The notes below the pieces were generated by a model. The model saw only the letters and a list, made by a program, of their open reading frames with translations, did not search any database and was not told the DNA's origin. Shown piece by piece: positions 17,267 to 25,639 of a stretch of 60,319 nucleotides of DNA. The translations under genes and the position numbers were made by a program. This DNA is from JAVKFF01 sp040226215 (GTDB taxonomy: Bacteria; Pseudomonadota; Alphaproteobacteria; DSM-16000; Inquilinaceae). The DNA lies in assembly GCA_040226215.1 (NCBI GenBank), contig JAVKFF010000194.1, forward strand, positions 1 to 60,319, given 5' to 3'. The stretch's first letter is position 1. The number at the start of each line of letters is the position of its first letter.

Positions 17267-18250
17267 ATGGGCGCGGGCGACGCTCTCCTGGCGATCGAGA
17301 ACCTCTCGGTCAGCCTGCCGGGCGATCAGGGACCGCGGCGCGTGCTGCGCGGTCTGGACCTGGAAGTCGAACGCGGCCAGACCTACGGCATCGTCGGGGA
17401 ATCGGGCAGCGGCAAGTCGATCACCGCGCTCGCCGTCATGGGCCTGCTGCCCGACCGCGCCCGGGTCGAGGGCCGCGTGCTGTTCGATGGCCACGATCTG
17501 GCACAGGCCGACGAACGGGCGATGTGCCGGATCCGGGGGAACCGGATCGGCATGGTCTTCCAGGAGCCGATGACGGCGCTCAACCCGGCGCACGCAATCG
17601 GCCGCCAGATCGCCGAATCGGTGATCCTGCACGAGGGGGCCTCCCGGAAGACGGCGCGCGCCCGCGCCCTCGACCTGCTCGACCTCGCCGGCATTCCCGA
17701 CCCGGCATCGCGCATCGACGACTATCCCCACCAGCTTTCCGGCGGCCAGCGCCAGCGCGTGGTGATCGCCATCGCGCTCGCCTGCCGCCCGGACCTGCTG
17801 ATCGCCGACGAACCGACGACGGCGCTCGACGTCACCGTGCAGGCGCAGATCCTGGAACTGCTGACGGACCTGACCGAACGGCTCGGCATGTCGCTGATCC
17901 TGATTTCCCACGATCTCGGCGTGGTCGCCAGCCTCTGCCAGCGCACCGCCGTGCTCTACGCCGGCCGGCTGGTGGAGGAGGGGCCCACCGCGGCGCTGCT
18001 CGCCCGCCACGCCCATCCCTACACCGCCGGGCTGATGGCCGCGCGGCCCCGGCTGACCGCCCGAGCGGGGGAGCGGCTGACGGCCATTCGCGGCACCCTG
18101 CCGGACCCGGAAAGCGTGCCGGCTGGCTGCATCTTCGCCGCCCGCTGCCCCTATGTCATCGACGACTGCCGGGCGGCGGAGCCGGCGCTGCACGAGGCGG
18201 GGGACGGCGGCCACGTCGCCCGCTGCATCCGGCTGGAGGCGGTGGCGTGA
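17267..18250 (+). CDS. ABC transporter ATP-binding protein, DppD type
   Basis: A 327-aa ATPase. Walker A is Gly-Glu-Ser-Gly-Ser-Gly-Lys-Ser, the signature is Leu-Ser-Gly-Gly-Gln-Arg-Gln-Arg, and Walker B is Leu-Ile-Ala-Asp-Glu-Pro-Thr-Thr. The C-terminal Cys-x6-Cys-Pro-x6-Cys cluster typical of oligopeptide transporter ATPases (Cys-Ile-Phe-Ala-Ala-Arg-Cys-Pro) follows. It is one base away from the DppC stop. Its own stop overlaps the GTG of the next ATPase. Confidence 0.92.
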   Translation: MGAGDALLAIENLSVSLPGDQGPRRVLRGLDLEVERGQTYGIVGESGSGKSITALAVMGLLPDRARVEGRVLFDGHDLAQADERAMCRIRGNRIGMVFQEPMTALNPAHAIGRQIAESVILHEGASRKTARARALDLLDLAGIPDPASRIDDYPHQLSGGQRQRVVIAIALACRPDLLIADEPTTALDVTVQAQILELLTDLTERLGMSLILISHDLGVVASLCQRTAVLYAGRLVEEGPTAALLARHAHPYTAGLMAARPRLTARAGERLTAIRGTLPDPESVPAGCIFAARCPYVIDDCRAAEPALHEAGDGGHVARCIRLEAVA

Positions 18251-19080
18251 CGCCGGCGCTGCTGGAGACACGCGGCCTGACCCGCGTCTTCGCCGGACGG
18301 CGCCGCGGCCTCGCTCGCCGCACGCCACCGCTGACTGCGCTCGACCATGTCGACATCGTCGTGGAGCGGGGCCGCAACCTCGCCGTCGTCGGCGAGTCCG
18401 GCAGTGGCAAGTCGACGCTGGCCAGGCTCGTCATGGCGCTCGACCGTCCGACCGCGGGCGAGGTCTACCACCAGGGCCAGGCGGTTTCCGCCCAGACACC
18501 GCGGGCGCTGAAGGCCATGCGGCGCGGCTTCCAGATGGTGTTCCAGGATCCCTTCGGGTCGCTCGACCCGCGCCAGCGCGTCGGCCGCTCGGTCGCCGAT
18601 CCGCTGCTGGCGCTGGGCGAGACCAGGAGCTATCCGGCGGCGCTGCCGCAGGTGGCCGAGGCGCTGGAGGCGGTCGGCCTGCCGGCGGCGGCGGCGGAGC
18701 GCTTCCCGCATGAATTCTCCGGCGGTCAGCGCCAGCGCATCGCCATCGCCCGGGCGATCATCACCCGGCCGGCGCTGGTGGTGGCGGACGAGCCGGTCTC
18801 CGCCCTCGACGTCTCGATCCACGCCCAGGTGATCAACCTGCTGCTGGACCTGAACGAGCTATTCGGCGTCACCTACCTGTTCATCAGCCACGACCTCGCC
18901 GTGGTTCGCCACATCGCCCACGAGGTCGTGGTGATGCGCGCCGGCAAGGTGGTGGAGAGGGGACCGACGGCGTCGGTCTTCGACGATCCCCAGCATCCCT
19001 ACACCCAGGCCCTGGTCGCGGCGATCCCGCGCCCGGACGAGCCGGCCGCCCCCCGACGCGAGATTTCCGGAGAGACATGA
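18247..19080 (+). CDS. ABC transporter ATP-binding protein, DppF type
   Basis: A 277-aa second ATPase of the same importer, starting at GTG in a GTGA overlap. Walker A Gly-Glu-Ser-Gly-Ser-Gly-Lys-Ser-Thr, the Phe-Gln-Asp-Pro Q-loop, the Phe-Ser-Gly-Gly-Gln-Arg-Gln-Arg signature and the Ala-Asp-Glu-Pro-Val-Ser-Ala-Leu-Asp box are all present. It is shorter than most DppF proteins and lacks the C-terminal cysteine cluster, ending soon after the His-Pro-Tyr-Thr-Gln-Ala-Leu segment. Its stop overlaps the nucleoside hydrolase start. Confidence 0.9.
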   Translation: MTPALLETRGLTRVFAGRRRGLARRTPPLTALDHVDIVVERGRNLAVVGESGSGKSTLARLVMALDRPTAGEVYHQGQAVSAQTPRALKAMRRGFQMVFQDPFGSLDPRQRVGRSVADPLLALGETRSYPAALPQVAEALEAVGLPAAAAERFPHEFSGGQRQRIAIARAIITRPALVVADEPVSALDVSIHAQVINLLLDLNELFGVTYLFISHDLAVVRHIAHEVVVMRAGKVVERGPTASVFDDPQHPYTQALVAAIPRPDEPAAPRREISGET

Positions 19081-20015
19081 CCAGGCCGATCATCATCGAC
19101 ACCGATCCGGGCCCGGACGACGCGCTCGCCCTGCTGCTGGCGCTGGGCGCGTCCGACGCGCTCGAGGAGCTGGGCATCACCACGGTGGCCGGCAACGTGC
19201 CGGTCGGGAAGACGACCCTGAACGCGCTGAAGATCTGCGAGCTCGCCGGCCGGCCAGACGTCCCGGTCCATGCCGGCTGTGCCCGGCCGATCCTGCGGCC
19301 GCTGGAAACCGCCGAGTTCATCTGCGGCGCGGACGGGCTGGCGGGAATGAGCCTGCCCGCCCCGACGATCGGGGCGCGGCCTGAGCACGCCGTCGGCTTC
19401 CTGGTCGAGACGCTGAGGGCGCGCCCGGACGGCGCGGTCACGCTCTGCGCGCTGGGGCCGCTGACCAATGTCGCTCTCGCCCTGATCCAGGCGCCGGAGA
19501 TCGCCGCCAAGCTCGAGCGGGTCGTTGTAATGGGCGGGGCACGCGACCTCGGCAACATGACGGCGGCGGCGGAGTTCAACTTCTACGTCGATCCGCATGC
19601 CGCCCGGGTGGTCTTCGAGGCGGGCGTGCCGATCACCCTGTTCGCGCTCAACGCCACCTATCAGGCCGTCGCCACTCGGCCGCGCATCGCGCCGCTGCGC
19701 GACCCCGGCGGCCCGGTTTCCGAGCAGGTGATCGCGATGCTGGAGCGGCCGCGGCCCGGCGGCAAGGCGCTGGGGGACGACGGCGGTCATCCCATGCACG
19801 ACCCCTGCGTCATCGCCTATGTGCTGTGGCCGGAGCTGTTCACCTGGCGGGACTGCCGCGTCGACATCGAGGTGGCGGAGGGACCGACCGTCGGCCGTTC
19901 GACCATCGACTGGTGGAACCGCAGCCCGCTCCCCGCGAACGTGCAGGTCATCGATACCGTCGACGCCGACGCCATGTTCGCGCGCCTCGCGCCCATCATC
20001 CAGACCCTCGACTGA
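19077..20015 (+). CDS. Nucleoside hydrolase (IUNH family)
   Basis: A 312-aa enzyme with the calcium site Asp-Thr-Asp-Pro-Gly-Pro-Asp-Asp at residues 8-15, Glu-Phe-Asn-Phe-Tyr-Val-Asp-Pro mid-protein and the catalytic His-Asp-Pro near residue 240. It splits ribonucleosides to ribose and base. The ATGA overlap with the DppF-type ATPase ties it to the importer. Such tight coupling suggests that the imported compound contains a nucleoside or a similar N-glycoside. It differs clearly from the other nucleoside hydrolase at 341-1291. Confidence 0.92.
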   Translation: MTRPIIIDTDPGPDDALALLLALGASDALEELGITTVAGNVPVGKTTLNALKICELAGRPDVPVHAGCARPILRPLETAEFICGADGLAGMSLPAPTIGARPEHAVGFLVETLRARPDGAVTLCALGPLTNVALALIQAPEIAAKLERVVVMGGARDLGNMTAAAEFNFYVDPHAARVVFEAGVPITLFALNATYQAVATRPRIAPLRDPGGPVSEQVIAMLERPRPGGKALGDDGGHPMHDPCVIAYVLWPELFTWRDCRVDIEVAEGPTVGRSTIDWWNRSPLPANVQVIDTVDADAMFARLAPIIQTLD

Positions 20016-20044
20016 CACCCACCCGACCAGGAGCGACCCCGTCA

Positions 20045-20548
20045 ATGACCCATTTCGCCGATGAACTCCGTGCCCAGGCCGAGCGCGCCGTGGAGGCCAT
20101 GAAGATGGCCGCGAGGGAAGCCCGCTTCGAGCACGCCGCGGCGGAACTGGTCCGGCACATGCTGACAACCACGGCGAAGTCGGCCAGGAAGCCGCGCGCG
20201 GAGGCGATCGAGGCGGTGGTAGCCGAATGGATGTATGCCTGGCATCTCGACCGCAACGCCCTGCCGGAAGTGGCGGCGGAGATGGAGACGCTGACCGGCG
20301 CCTTCTGGGACTACTGCAACGATCCCTCCGACGCCAACGACCAGGCGATCCGCGATGCCTGGCGAGCCCTGAAGAAGGTGCACGACACGCCGGAGCGCAG
20401 CCTGGAGGACCAGATGGCCTGGCGCTCGATGTGTGCCCATGGCTGGTGGGGCCTGGTGTCGCCGGCGCCGGACGGCTATCGCGACCACGATGCTGGGCGG
20501 CCGCGCGACCCGTTCTGGACGCTGGGCTGCCCGCCGGAATGCCGCTGA
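20045..20548 (+). CDS. Hypothetical protein, 167 aa
   Basis: I do not recognise this family. It begins at an ATG 29 bp after the nucleoside hydrolase and probably shares its transcript. The N-terminal 70 residues are charged and helical, with many Ala, Glu and Arg. The C-terminal half is rich in Trp, with a Trp-Arg-Ser-Met-Cys-Ala-His-Gly-Trp-Trp-Gly stretch and two cysteines close to the end. There is no signal peptide or membrane segment. Coding is supported by codon phase and by the operon position; function is unknown. Confidence 0.7.
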   Translation: MTHFADELRAQAERAVEAMKMAAREARFEHAAAELVRHMLTTTAKSARKPRAEAIEAVVAEWMYAWHLDRNALPEVAAEMETLTGAFWDYCNDPSDANDQAIRDAWRALKKVHDTPERSLEDQMAWRSMCAHGWWGLVSPAPDGYRDHDAGRPRDPFWTLGCPPECR

Positions 20549-20562
20549 GGCGGGCCGGGTCT

Positions 20563-20581
20563 GCCGGACTGCCGGTCCGGC
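20563..20581. terminator. Hairpin between convergent genes
   Basis: A perfect 7-bp stem (gccggac / gtccggc) with a 5-nt loop sits in the 37-bp gap between the convergent 167-aa gene and the GntR gene. An outer ggcggg / cccgcc pairing can extend it. There is no clear T-run, so termination is probable but not certain. Confidence 0.45.
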
Positions 20582-20585
20582 GCGC

Positions 20586-21329
20586 TCAGCCCGCCGGGTT
20601 CTCGCGGCGCCGGTCGGAGATCACGCGCTCGAAGTCGATCTCGTGGGTCTGGGTGAGGATGTGGTCTTCCAGCGCCTCCTGCATCTCAGCCGGATCGCCG
20701 CGACCGAACACCGCGATCAGCGAGGTGTGCTCGCCGATGATCCGGTTCATCGTCTTGTCGAGCGTCGACAGGCCGAAGATGATGGTGAGCTGGCGGGCCA
20801 GAGCCTCCCAGAGCTGGCTGAGCACCGGGTTGCCGCTGAACCGCACCAGGCAGCGGTGGAAGTCGGTGTCGGCGGTGGCGAAGCCGTAGGCGTCCTGCCT
20901 GGTGGCCATCAGCTCCATCACGTCGACGAGGTTGCGTAGCTGGTCGAGCTGGCGTGCCTTGTTGTTGTTCTTCGCGATGGCCTGCTGGGCGGCCCGCGTC
21001 TCCAGCGCCACGCGCGCGTCCTGCAGCTGCTCGACCCGTTCGGAGGTGACCGGCATCAGCCGGATGCCCTTGTAGGGCTCGATGGTCAGCACGCCCTGGC
21101 TGGCCAGTGTGCGGAAGGCCTCGCGCATTGGCACCCGGCTCATGCCGAGCCGGTTGGCGAGCTCGCTCTCGACGATGCGCTCGCCCGGCAGGATCAGTCC
21201 GCGGGCCGCGCCCTCGATGATGGCGTCGATGGCGTGGTCGACCATGGTGCGCGGCTTGACGCTGGTCCAGCTCTCCTCCGTGCCGCCATCGCCCGCGGCC
21301 CGGCGTGCGCCTCTCAGGGAAGTAGTCAA
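20586..21329 (-). CDS. GntR-family regulator, FadR (FCD) subfamily
   Basis: A regulator of about 247 aa with an N-terminal winged helix (Leu-Pro-Gly-Glu-Arg-Ile-Val-Glu-Ser-Glu-Leu-Ala then Ser-Arg-Val-Pro-Met-Arg-Glu-Ala) and a C-terminal all-helical FCD effector domain with the Asp-x-x-Phe-His metal site. The start is uncertain. A TTG at 21329 keeps the complete first helix. The ATG at 21245 would give 219 aa and cut into it. It is divergent from the deacylase operon, and a GTATAC-centred site lies between them. Confidence 0.85.
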   Translation of the reverse strand: MTTSLRGARRAAGDGGTEESWTSVKPRTMVDHAIDAIIEGAARGLILPGERIVESELANRLGMSRVPMREAFRTLASQGVLTIEPYKGIRLMPVTSERVEQLQDARVALETRAAQQAIAKNNNKARQLDQLRNLVDVMELMATRQDAYGFATADTDFHRCLVRFSGNPVLSQLWEALARQLTIIFGLSTLDKTMNRIIGEHTSLIAVFGRGDPAEMQEALEDHILTQTHEIDFERVISDRRRENPAG

Positions 21330-21531
21330 GATATCTGCGCAGTCCTCTTGTTTCCGGCGGCGGCCGGTGTCGCCCGACTCGCGGCGCGGATCCCACGGCC
21401 CGCCCAATATAGGAGCTGGCGCCGGCGCCGGCCACCTCGACGCGGCGGGTTTCGCCGATGGTGGCCGCCAGGCGAGGCCTGCCAGACGAAAATTCCTGAC
21501 CTGGCTGATGAGCGCATGGCCGAGATTCTTC

Positions 21532-21560
21532 TTGCCAACTGAATAATCGTATACAATCAT
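21532..21560 (+). promoter_or_regulatory. Probable promoter with GTATAC operator in the spacer
   Basis: TTGCCA at 21532-21537 and AATCAT at 21555-21560 are spaced 17 bp apart. The 12-mer atcgtatacaat at 21546-21557 overlaps the spacer and -10. The same 12-mer recurs at 33845-33856. The core resembles the TTGT-xx-ACAA type site of FCD GntR regulators. Confidence 0.55.
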
Positions 21561-21612
21561 ACTTTCCATCGTCGGGCAATCCGGTCAACGGGTGCCTGGA
21601 CTCAGGAACACA

Positions 21613-21690
21613 GGGTTCAGGAAATCAGGGTCCCGGAAATGAGGGACCCAGCAATTCAGGGACCCAGCAAATCAGGGACCCAGGACCACA
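21613..21690 (+). repeat. Five tandem 15-16 bp repeats in a transcript leader
   Basis: GGG starts at 21613, 21628, 21643, 21659 and 21675 mark five imperfect units with the consensus gggacccagcaaatca. The array ends next to the aggaggtgga ribosome site of the deacylase gene, so it would lie in the 5' untranslated region. Confidence 0.7.
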
Positions 21691-21707
21691 AGGAGGTGGA
21701 GACAGGC

Positions 21708-22745
21708 GTGCAGCACGGCAGCGAACTGCGAAGCCGCATCCACAACACGGTGGATTTCACGCGCGACGGCCGCCAGGCCGCCTATCTGCGGGCGCCGCAA
21801 TCGCGTGACACTGCCGGCTGGGGCGTGGTCGAGATCCCCATCGTCACGGTGGCCAACGGGGCGGGGCCGACGGTGCTGTTCACCGGCGGCGTGCACGGCG
21901 ACGAGTACGAGGGCCAGATCGCCGTCTCCACCCTGGCGCGCGACCTGAAGCCGGAGGAAATCACCGGCCGGGTGATCATGATGCCGGCGGTCAACGTGCC
22001 GGCGGTCCTGGCCGACCGGCGCCTGTCGCCGATCGACGGCAAGGACCTGAACCGTTGCTTCCCCGGCAACCCGCGCGGCACCTTCTCCGACATGCTGGCG
22101 CATTTCGTCGACAGCCAGATCCTGCCGCATGCCGACGTCTCGGTCGACCTGCACACCGCCGGCCATTCCATGGAATCGGCGCTGTCGACCAACATGCACC
22201 ACCCGGCCGATCCGGCGGTCCGCGACAGGACCTTCCGCCTTGCCGAGGCCTTCGGCGCCCCCTTCAACGTCGTCTTCTGGGGCGTCGACGAGGGCGCGAC
22301 GCTGACCTCCTCGGTGGAGCGCCGCGGCATCCTCTCCCTGGGCACCGAGCTCGGCGGCTGGGGTCGGGTCAATGTCGACGGGGTCGCGGTCGCGCATCAC
22401 GGGCTGCGCGGCGTGCTCGCCCATCTCGGCATGCTGAGAGGGGTCGATCCGACGCCCCGCGGCACCCGCCACATGATGGTGCCGGACATGGGCTGCTATT
22501 GCTTCGCGCCCGGCGCTGGCGTCTTCGAACCGCGCCACCGCGCCGGCGAGGAGGTCGAGGCCGGGGATACTGCCGGCCTGCTGCATTTCGTCGAGGACAT
22601 CGACCACCCGCCGCTCGCCCTCCGCTACGCCCGTTCGGGCGTGCTGTGGATGGCGGCGGGACCAGGCCGGGTCAGTCGTGGCGACACCGTCGCGGTGACG
22701 ATGGTCGATTTCGATCCAGCGGTCGCCGAGACGCTCGGCGGCTAG
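21708..22745 (+). CDS. M14-type succinylglutamate desuccinylase/aspartoacylase-family deacylase
   Basis: A 345-aa zinc-dependent deacylase. The zinc site is seen as Gly-Val-His-Gly-Asp-Glu (His63, Glu66) and Asp-Leu-His149. The Asp-Leu-Asn-Arg-Cys-Phe-Pro-Gly substrate motif and a C-terminal beta domain are present. The GTG at 21708 is preferred because a perfect aggaggtgga site ends 7 bp upstream. The longer in-frame extension would translate the tandem repeats. The family includes DoeB (N-acetyl-diaminobutyrate deacetylase of ectoine breakdown), but no other doe gene is visible, so the acyl amino-acid substrate is open. Confidence 0.85.
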   Translation: MQHGSELRSRIHNTVDFTRDGRQAAYLRAPQSRDTAGWGVVEIPIVTVANGAGPTVLFTGGVHGDEYEGQIAVSTLARDLKPEEITGRVIMMPAVNVPAVLADRRLSPIDGKDLNRCFPGNPRGTFSDMLAHFVDSQILPHADVSVDLHTAGHSMESALSTNMHHPADPAVRDRTFRLAEAFGAPFNVVFWGVDEGATLTSSVERRGILSLGTELGGWGRVNVDGVAVAHHGLRGVLAHLGMLRGVDPTPRGTRHMMVPDMGCYCFAPGAGVFEPRHRAGEEVEAGDTAGLLHFVEDIDHPPLALRYARSGVLWMAAGPGRVSRGDTVAVTMVDFDPAVAETLGG

Positions 22746-22834
22746 GGAACACCGGACTCCGGCCCCACGTCCCAGCGGGCCGGACGACACTGCGGCGCGG
22801 AACGCCGCCAGCACCGATCGGTCAAGGAACGCCT

Positions 22835-23950
22835 ATGAAGATCACCGATGTCGAAGCGCTCTACCTCCGTCTCCCGGTCATCGAGGAGCGCACCGACAGC
22901 TCGCAGGACGCCTTGCTGATCCGGGTCTCGACCGATGCCGGCATCACCGGCTGGGGAGAGGTCGACGGTTGCCCGGTCGTCACCAAGGCGGTGATCGAGG
23001 CGCCGATGAGCCACACCCTGGTTTCCGGGCTCAAGCGCCTGCTGATCGGCGAGAACCCGCTCGACACCACGCGGCTGTGGCAGAAGATGTACCAGTCGAC
23101 GCTCTATTACGGCCGCAACGGCGCGGTGATCCAGGCCATGGCCGGCATCGACATCGCCCTCTGGGACATCAAGGGCCAGGCGCTGGGCAAGCCGATCGTC
23201 GACCTCTTGGGCGGCGCCATGCGCGACCGCATGCGCGTCTACTCCTCCAACATGTTCCAGTTCACCATCGAGGACACGGTGGCCCGGGCCAAGGCGGCCG
23301 TCGACACCGGCCATACGGGCGTGAAGTTCGGCTGGGAGCCGTTCGGCCAGGACGAGCGCAGCGATCTCGCCTATGTCGAGGCGATCCGTGCCGCCATCGG
23401 CGACGATGTCGACTTCATGCTCGATGTCGGCCTGGTCTGGGACGCCAAGACGACGATCCGCCGGGCCCAGCTCTTCCAGCCCTACAGCCTGTGCTGGATC
23501 GAGGAGCCGCTGCACCCGGACGACTATGCCGGCTACGGCAAGGTCTCGCGCACCTGCACCCAGGCGATCGCGGCGGGCGAGGAGGAATGCACCCGTGTCG
23601 GCTTCGAGCGGCTGATCGACGAGGGCGGCATCGACATCGTGCAGATCGACCTGGTGCGCTGCGGCTTCACCCAGGCCATGCAGATCGCCGCCTATGCCGC
23701 CAGCCGCGGCCGCCGGGTGTGCAACCACAACTTCACCACCGACATCAACACCGCGGCCTCGCTGCACTTCCTGTGCGCGATCCCCAACGCGTTCGTCATG
23801 GAATACTGCGTCGAGCCCGGCGAGATCACCCGCCACCTCGCGCTGGAGCCCGTCCGCATCGCGGACGGCTACGCCCATCTGCCCCAGGCTCCGGGCCTGG
23901 GTGTCGTGCCCAATGACGCCGTCATCGAGAAGTTCCTCGTCAACGCCTGA
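22835..23950 (+). CDS. Enolase-superfamily enzyme, mandelate racemase/muconate-lactonizing type
   Basis: A 371-aa enzyme with a capping N-terminal domain and a TIM barrel. Metal ligands are visible as Asp in Phe-Met-Leu-Asp-Val-Gly, Glu in Trp-Ile-Glu-Glu-Pro-Leu and Glu in Ala-Ala-Gly-Glu-Glu-Glu. A Val-Lys-Phe-Gly-Trp motif lies on the second barrel strand and Cys-Asn-His-Asn-Phe follows later. The family dehydrates acid sugars or racemises and epimerises carboxylates and dipeptides. The deacylase and peptide-type importer on either side leave both an acid-sugar and an amino-acid role possible. It lies 89 bp after the deacylase gene. Confidence 0.85.
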   Translation: MKITDVEALYLRLPVIEERTDSSQDALLIRVSTDAGITGWGEVDGCPVVTKAVIEAPMSHTLVSGLKRLLIGENPLDTTRLWQKMYQSTLYYGRNGAVIQAMAGIDIALWDIKGQALGKPIVDLLGGAMRDRMRVYSSNMFQFTIEDTVARAKAAVDTGHTGVKFGWEPFGQDERSDLAYVEAIRAAIGDDVDFMLDVGLVWDAKTTIRRAQLFQPYSLCWIEEPLHPDDYAGYGKVSRTCTQAIAAGEEECTRVGFERLIDEGGIDIVQIDLVRCGFTQAMQIAAYAASRGRRVCNHNFTTDINTAASLHFLCAIPNAFVMEYCVEPGEITRHLALEPVRIADGYAHLPQAPGLGVVPNDAVIEKFLVNA

Positions 23951-24023
23951 CAATAAAAGGTCCAAGACGGCGCCGCCCTCAGCCCTGGCGAGGACATGAG
24001 TGAATAGAGGAGGAGTGTTGGAA

Positions 24024-25574
24024 ATGAAGACACGCATTTTGCAGATCGCCCTGGCCGGCGGAATGATGACCGGCGGACTGATGGCCGTCGGTCTGCCGGC
24101 GGTGGTCCAGGCGCAGGACGGTGGCGACGTGGTCATTGCCCAGTTGCAGGCGCCGCCGTCGCTCGACCCGCACGTCACCTCCGCCCAGGCGGCGCGCAAC
24201 GTCAACCTGCACATGTACGAGACCCTCTACGCCCGCGACGAGAACGCCGCACCCGTGCCGGACCTGGCCCAGGGCGTGGAGATCTCCGAGGACGGCCTGA
24301 CCTACGTCTTCACCCTGCGCGAGGGCGTGAACTTCCACGACGGCTCGCAGATGCATGCCGACGACGTGGTCGCCTCGCTCAACCGCTACCGCGAGATCGG
24401 CGCATCCTCGACGCTGCTCAGCGCCATCGAATCGGTCGAGGAGACGGGCGAGTACGAGGTCACGGTCAACCTGTCGGAGGTGCAGTCGACCTTCCTCGAC
24501 AACCTCTCCTCGCCGCGCGCGCCGATCGCCGTCATCCCGGCCGAACAGGCGGTCATGGGGGCCAACGAGATCGAGTTCATCGGCACCGGGCCGTTCCGCT
24601 TCGTCGAGTTCCAGCCCGACAGTTTCGTGCGGCTCGAGCGCTTCGATGACTACTCGCTGAACACCAACTATTCCGAACGGGATGGCCTGGCGGGGTACAA
24701 GGAAGTGTTCATCGACAGCGTGACCTTCCGCTTCATCACCGAATCGGGCAGCCGTGTCGCCGGCCTGGAGACCGGCGAGATCCATCTGCTGGAGACGGTC
24801 GACGGGCCCAGCGCCCAGCGCCTGGCCGAGAATGACCAGTACGTCGTCTACGACGTGCTGCCCTTCGCCTTCCAGGTGATCAAGTTCAACCATGCCCAGA
24901 GCCCGACCGACGATGTCGAGTTCCGGCTGGCCGTGTCGGCCGCGCTGGACATGGAAGAGATCATGGCGATTTCCCATCCGGACATCTATGAGATCGACGG
25001 CGGCTGGCTTTTCACCAACTCGGCCTTCTACTCCGACGCTGCGCTCGATCTCTACAACATCGCCGACCTGGAGGTGGCGCGCCAGCATCTGGAGAACTCC
25101 AGCTATGACGGCGAGACCCTGACCTTCATCGTCGACAATGGCCGGGCGAACGTCGACACGGCGACCATCGTCCAGCAGCGCCTGGCGGCGATCGGCGTGA
25201 CGGTGGAACTCAGCGTGGCCGATTGGCCGACGGTGTCGCAGATCGGCTTCACGCCGGATGGCTGGCACTTCTGGACGCACGGTTTCGGCATCGAGCCGTT
25301 CGAAGGCCCGGCCTCGGTCATCGCGCCATGGGTCGACGGCGTCTCGATGCAGGCCGACGATCCGGAGATCAACCGCCTCTACAACGCGTTGACGACCGAG
25401 ATGGACGCCGATGCCCGGGCGGCGATCTTCGCCGAGTTCCAGGCCTACATGTACGAGAACGCGGTTGCCATCAAGGCCGGCAATTACGGCCTGTTCCAGG
25501 TTTCCACAGCCGCACTGGAGAACTTCGTGCCCTTCCGGATTCCGCGGATGTGGGGCGTGCGCCTGAACCAGTAA
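24024..25574 (+). CDS. ABC transporter substrate-binding protein, family 5 (DppA/OppA type)
   Basis: A 516-aa periplasmic binding protein. The ATG at 24024 follows a gaggaggag ribosome site and starts a signal peptide ending at Val-Gln-Ala near residue 30. A GTG 24 bases earlier would bury that site. It carries Pro-Pro-Ser-Leu-Asp-Pro-His, Tyr-Glu-Thr-Leu-Tyr, Leu-Arg-Glu-Gly-Val-Asn-Phe-His-Asp-Gly and Gly-Thr-Gly-Pro-Phe-Arg. It heads the second Dpp-type importer of the window and is followed by a hairpin before the permease gene. Confidence 0.9.
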   Translation: MKTRILQIALAGGMMTGGLMAVGLPAVVQAQDGGDVVIAQLQAPPSLDPHVTSAQAARNVNLHMYETLYARDENAAPVPDLAQGVEISEDGLTYVFTLREGVNFHDGSQMHADDVVASLNRYREIGASSTLLSAIESVEETGEYEVTVNLSEVQSTFLDNLSSPRAPIAVIPAEQAVMGANEIEFIGTGPFRFVEFQPDSFVRLERFDDYSLNTNYSERDGLAGYKEVFIDSVTFRFITESGSRVAGLETGEIHLLETVDGPSAQRLAENDQYVVYDVLPFAFQVIKFNHAQSPTDDVEFRLAVSAALDMEEIMAISHPDIYEIDGGWLFTNSAFYSDAALDLYNIADLEVARQHLENSSYDGETLTFIVDNGRANVDTATIVQQRLAAIGVTVELSVADWPTVSQIGFTPDGWHFWTHGFGIEPFEGPASVIAPWVDGVSMQADDPEINRLYNALTTEMDADARAAIFAEFQAYMYENAVAIKAGNYGLFQVSTAALENFVPFRIPRMWGVRLNQ

Positions 25575-25584
25575 CCTTTGCCTG

Positions 25585-25611
25585 GCGGTGGGCGGAAATG
25601 CCGTCCACCGC
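25585..25611 (+). other. Intercistronic hairpin after the binding-protein gene
   Basis: An 11-bp stem (gcggtgggcgg with ccgtccaccgc, one G-U pair) and a 5-nt loop occupy the 65-bp gap between the binding-protein and permease genes. It could protect the upstream message and lower permease expression. Confidence 0.6.
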
Positions 25612-25639
25612 CGCCCATTCTTCCCCTAGGCTTTGGTCC

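Larger units (their letters stand above)
21330..21707. other. 378-bp intergenic region with operator and leader repeats
   Basis: This stretch separates the GntR gene from the deacylase gene. It holds a probable promoter and operator (21532-21560) and a tandem-repeat leader (21613-21690). The proximal part beside the GntR gene is ordinary GC-rich sequence in which I see no gene. Confidence 0.6.

Noticed and set aside
21613..21690. CRISPR-like array
   Set aside because: Units are only 15-16 bp, contiguous without spacers and imperfect, and no cas genes are present.
21708..22745. Calling the deacylase doeB and the locus an ectoine pathway
   Set aside because: The family fits, but doeA, doeC, doeD or ectoine uptake genes are not visible in the window, so the specific name is not supported.
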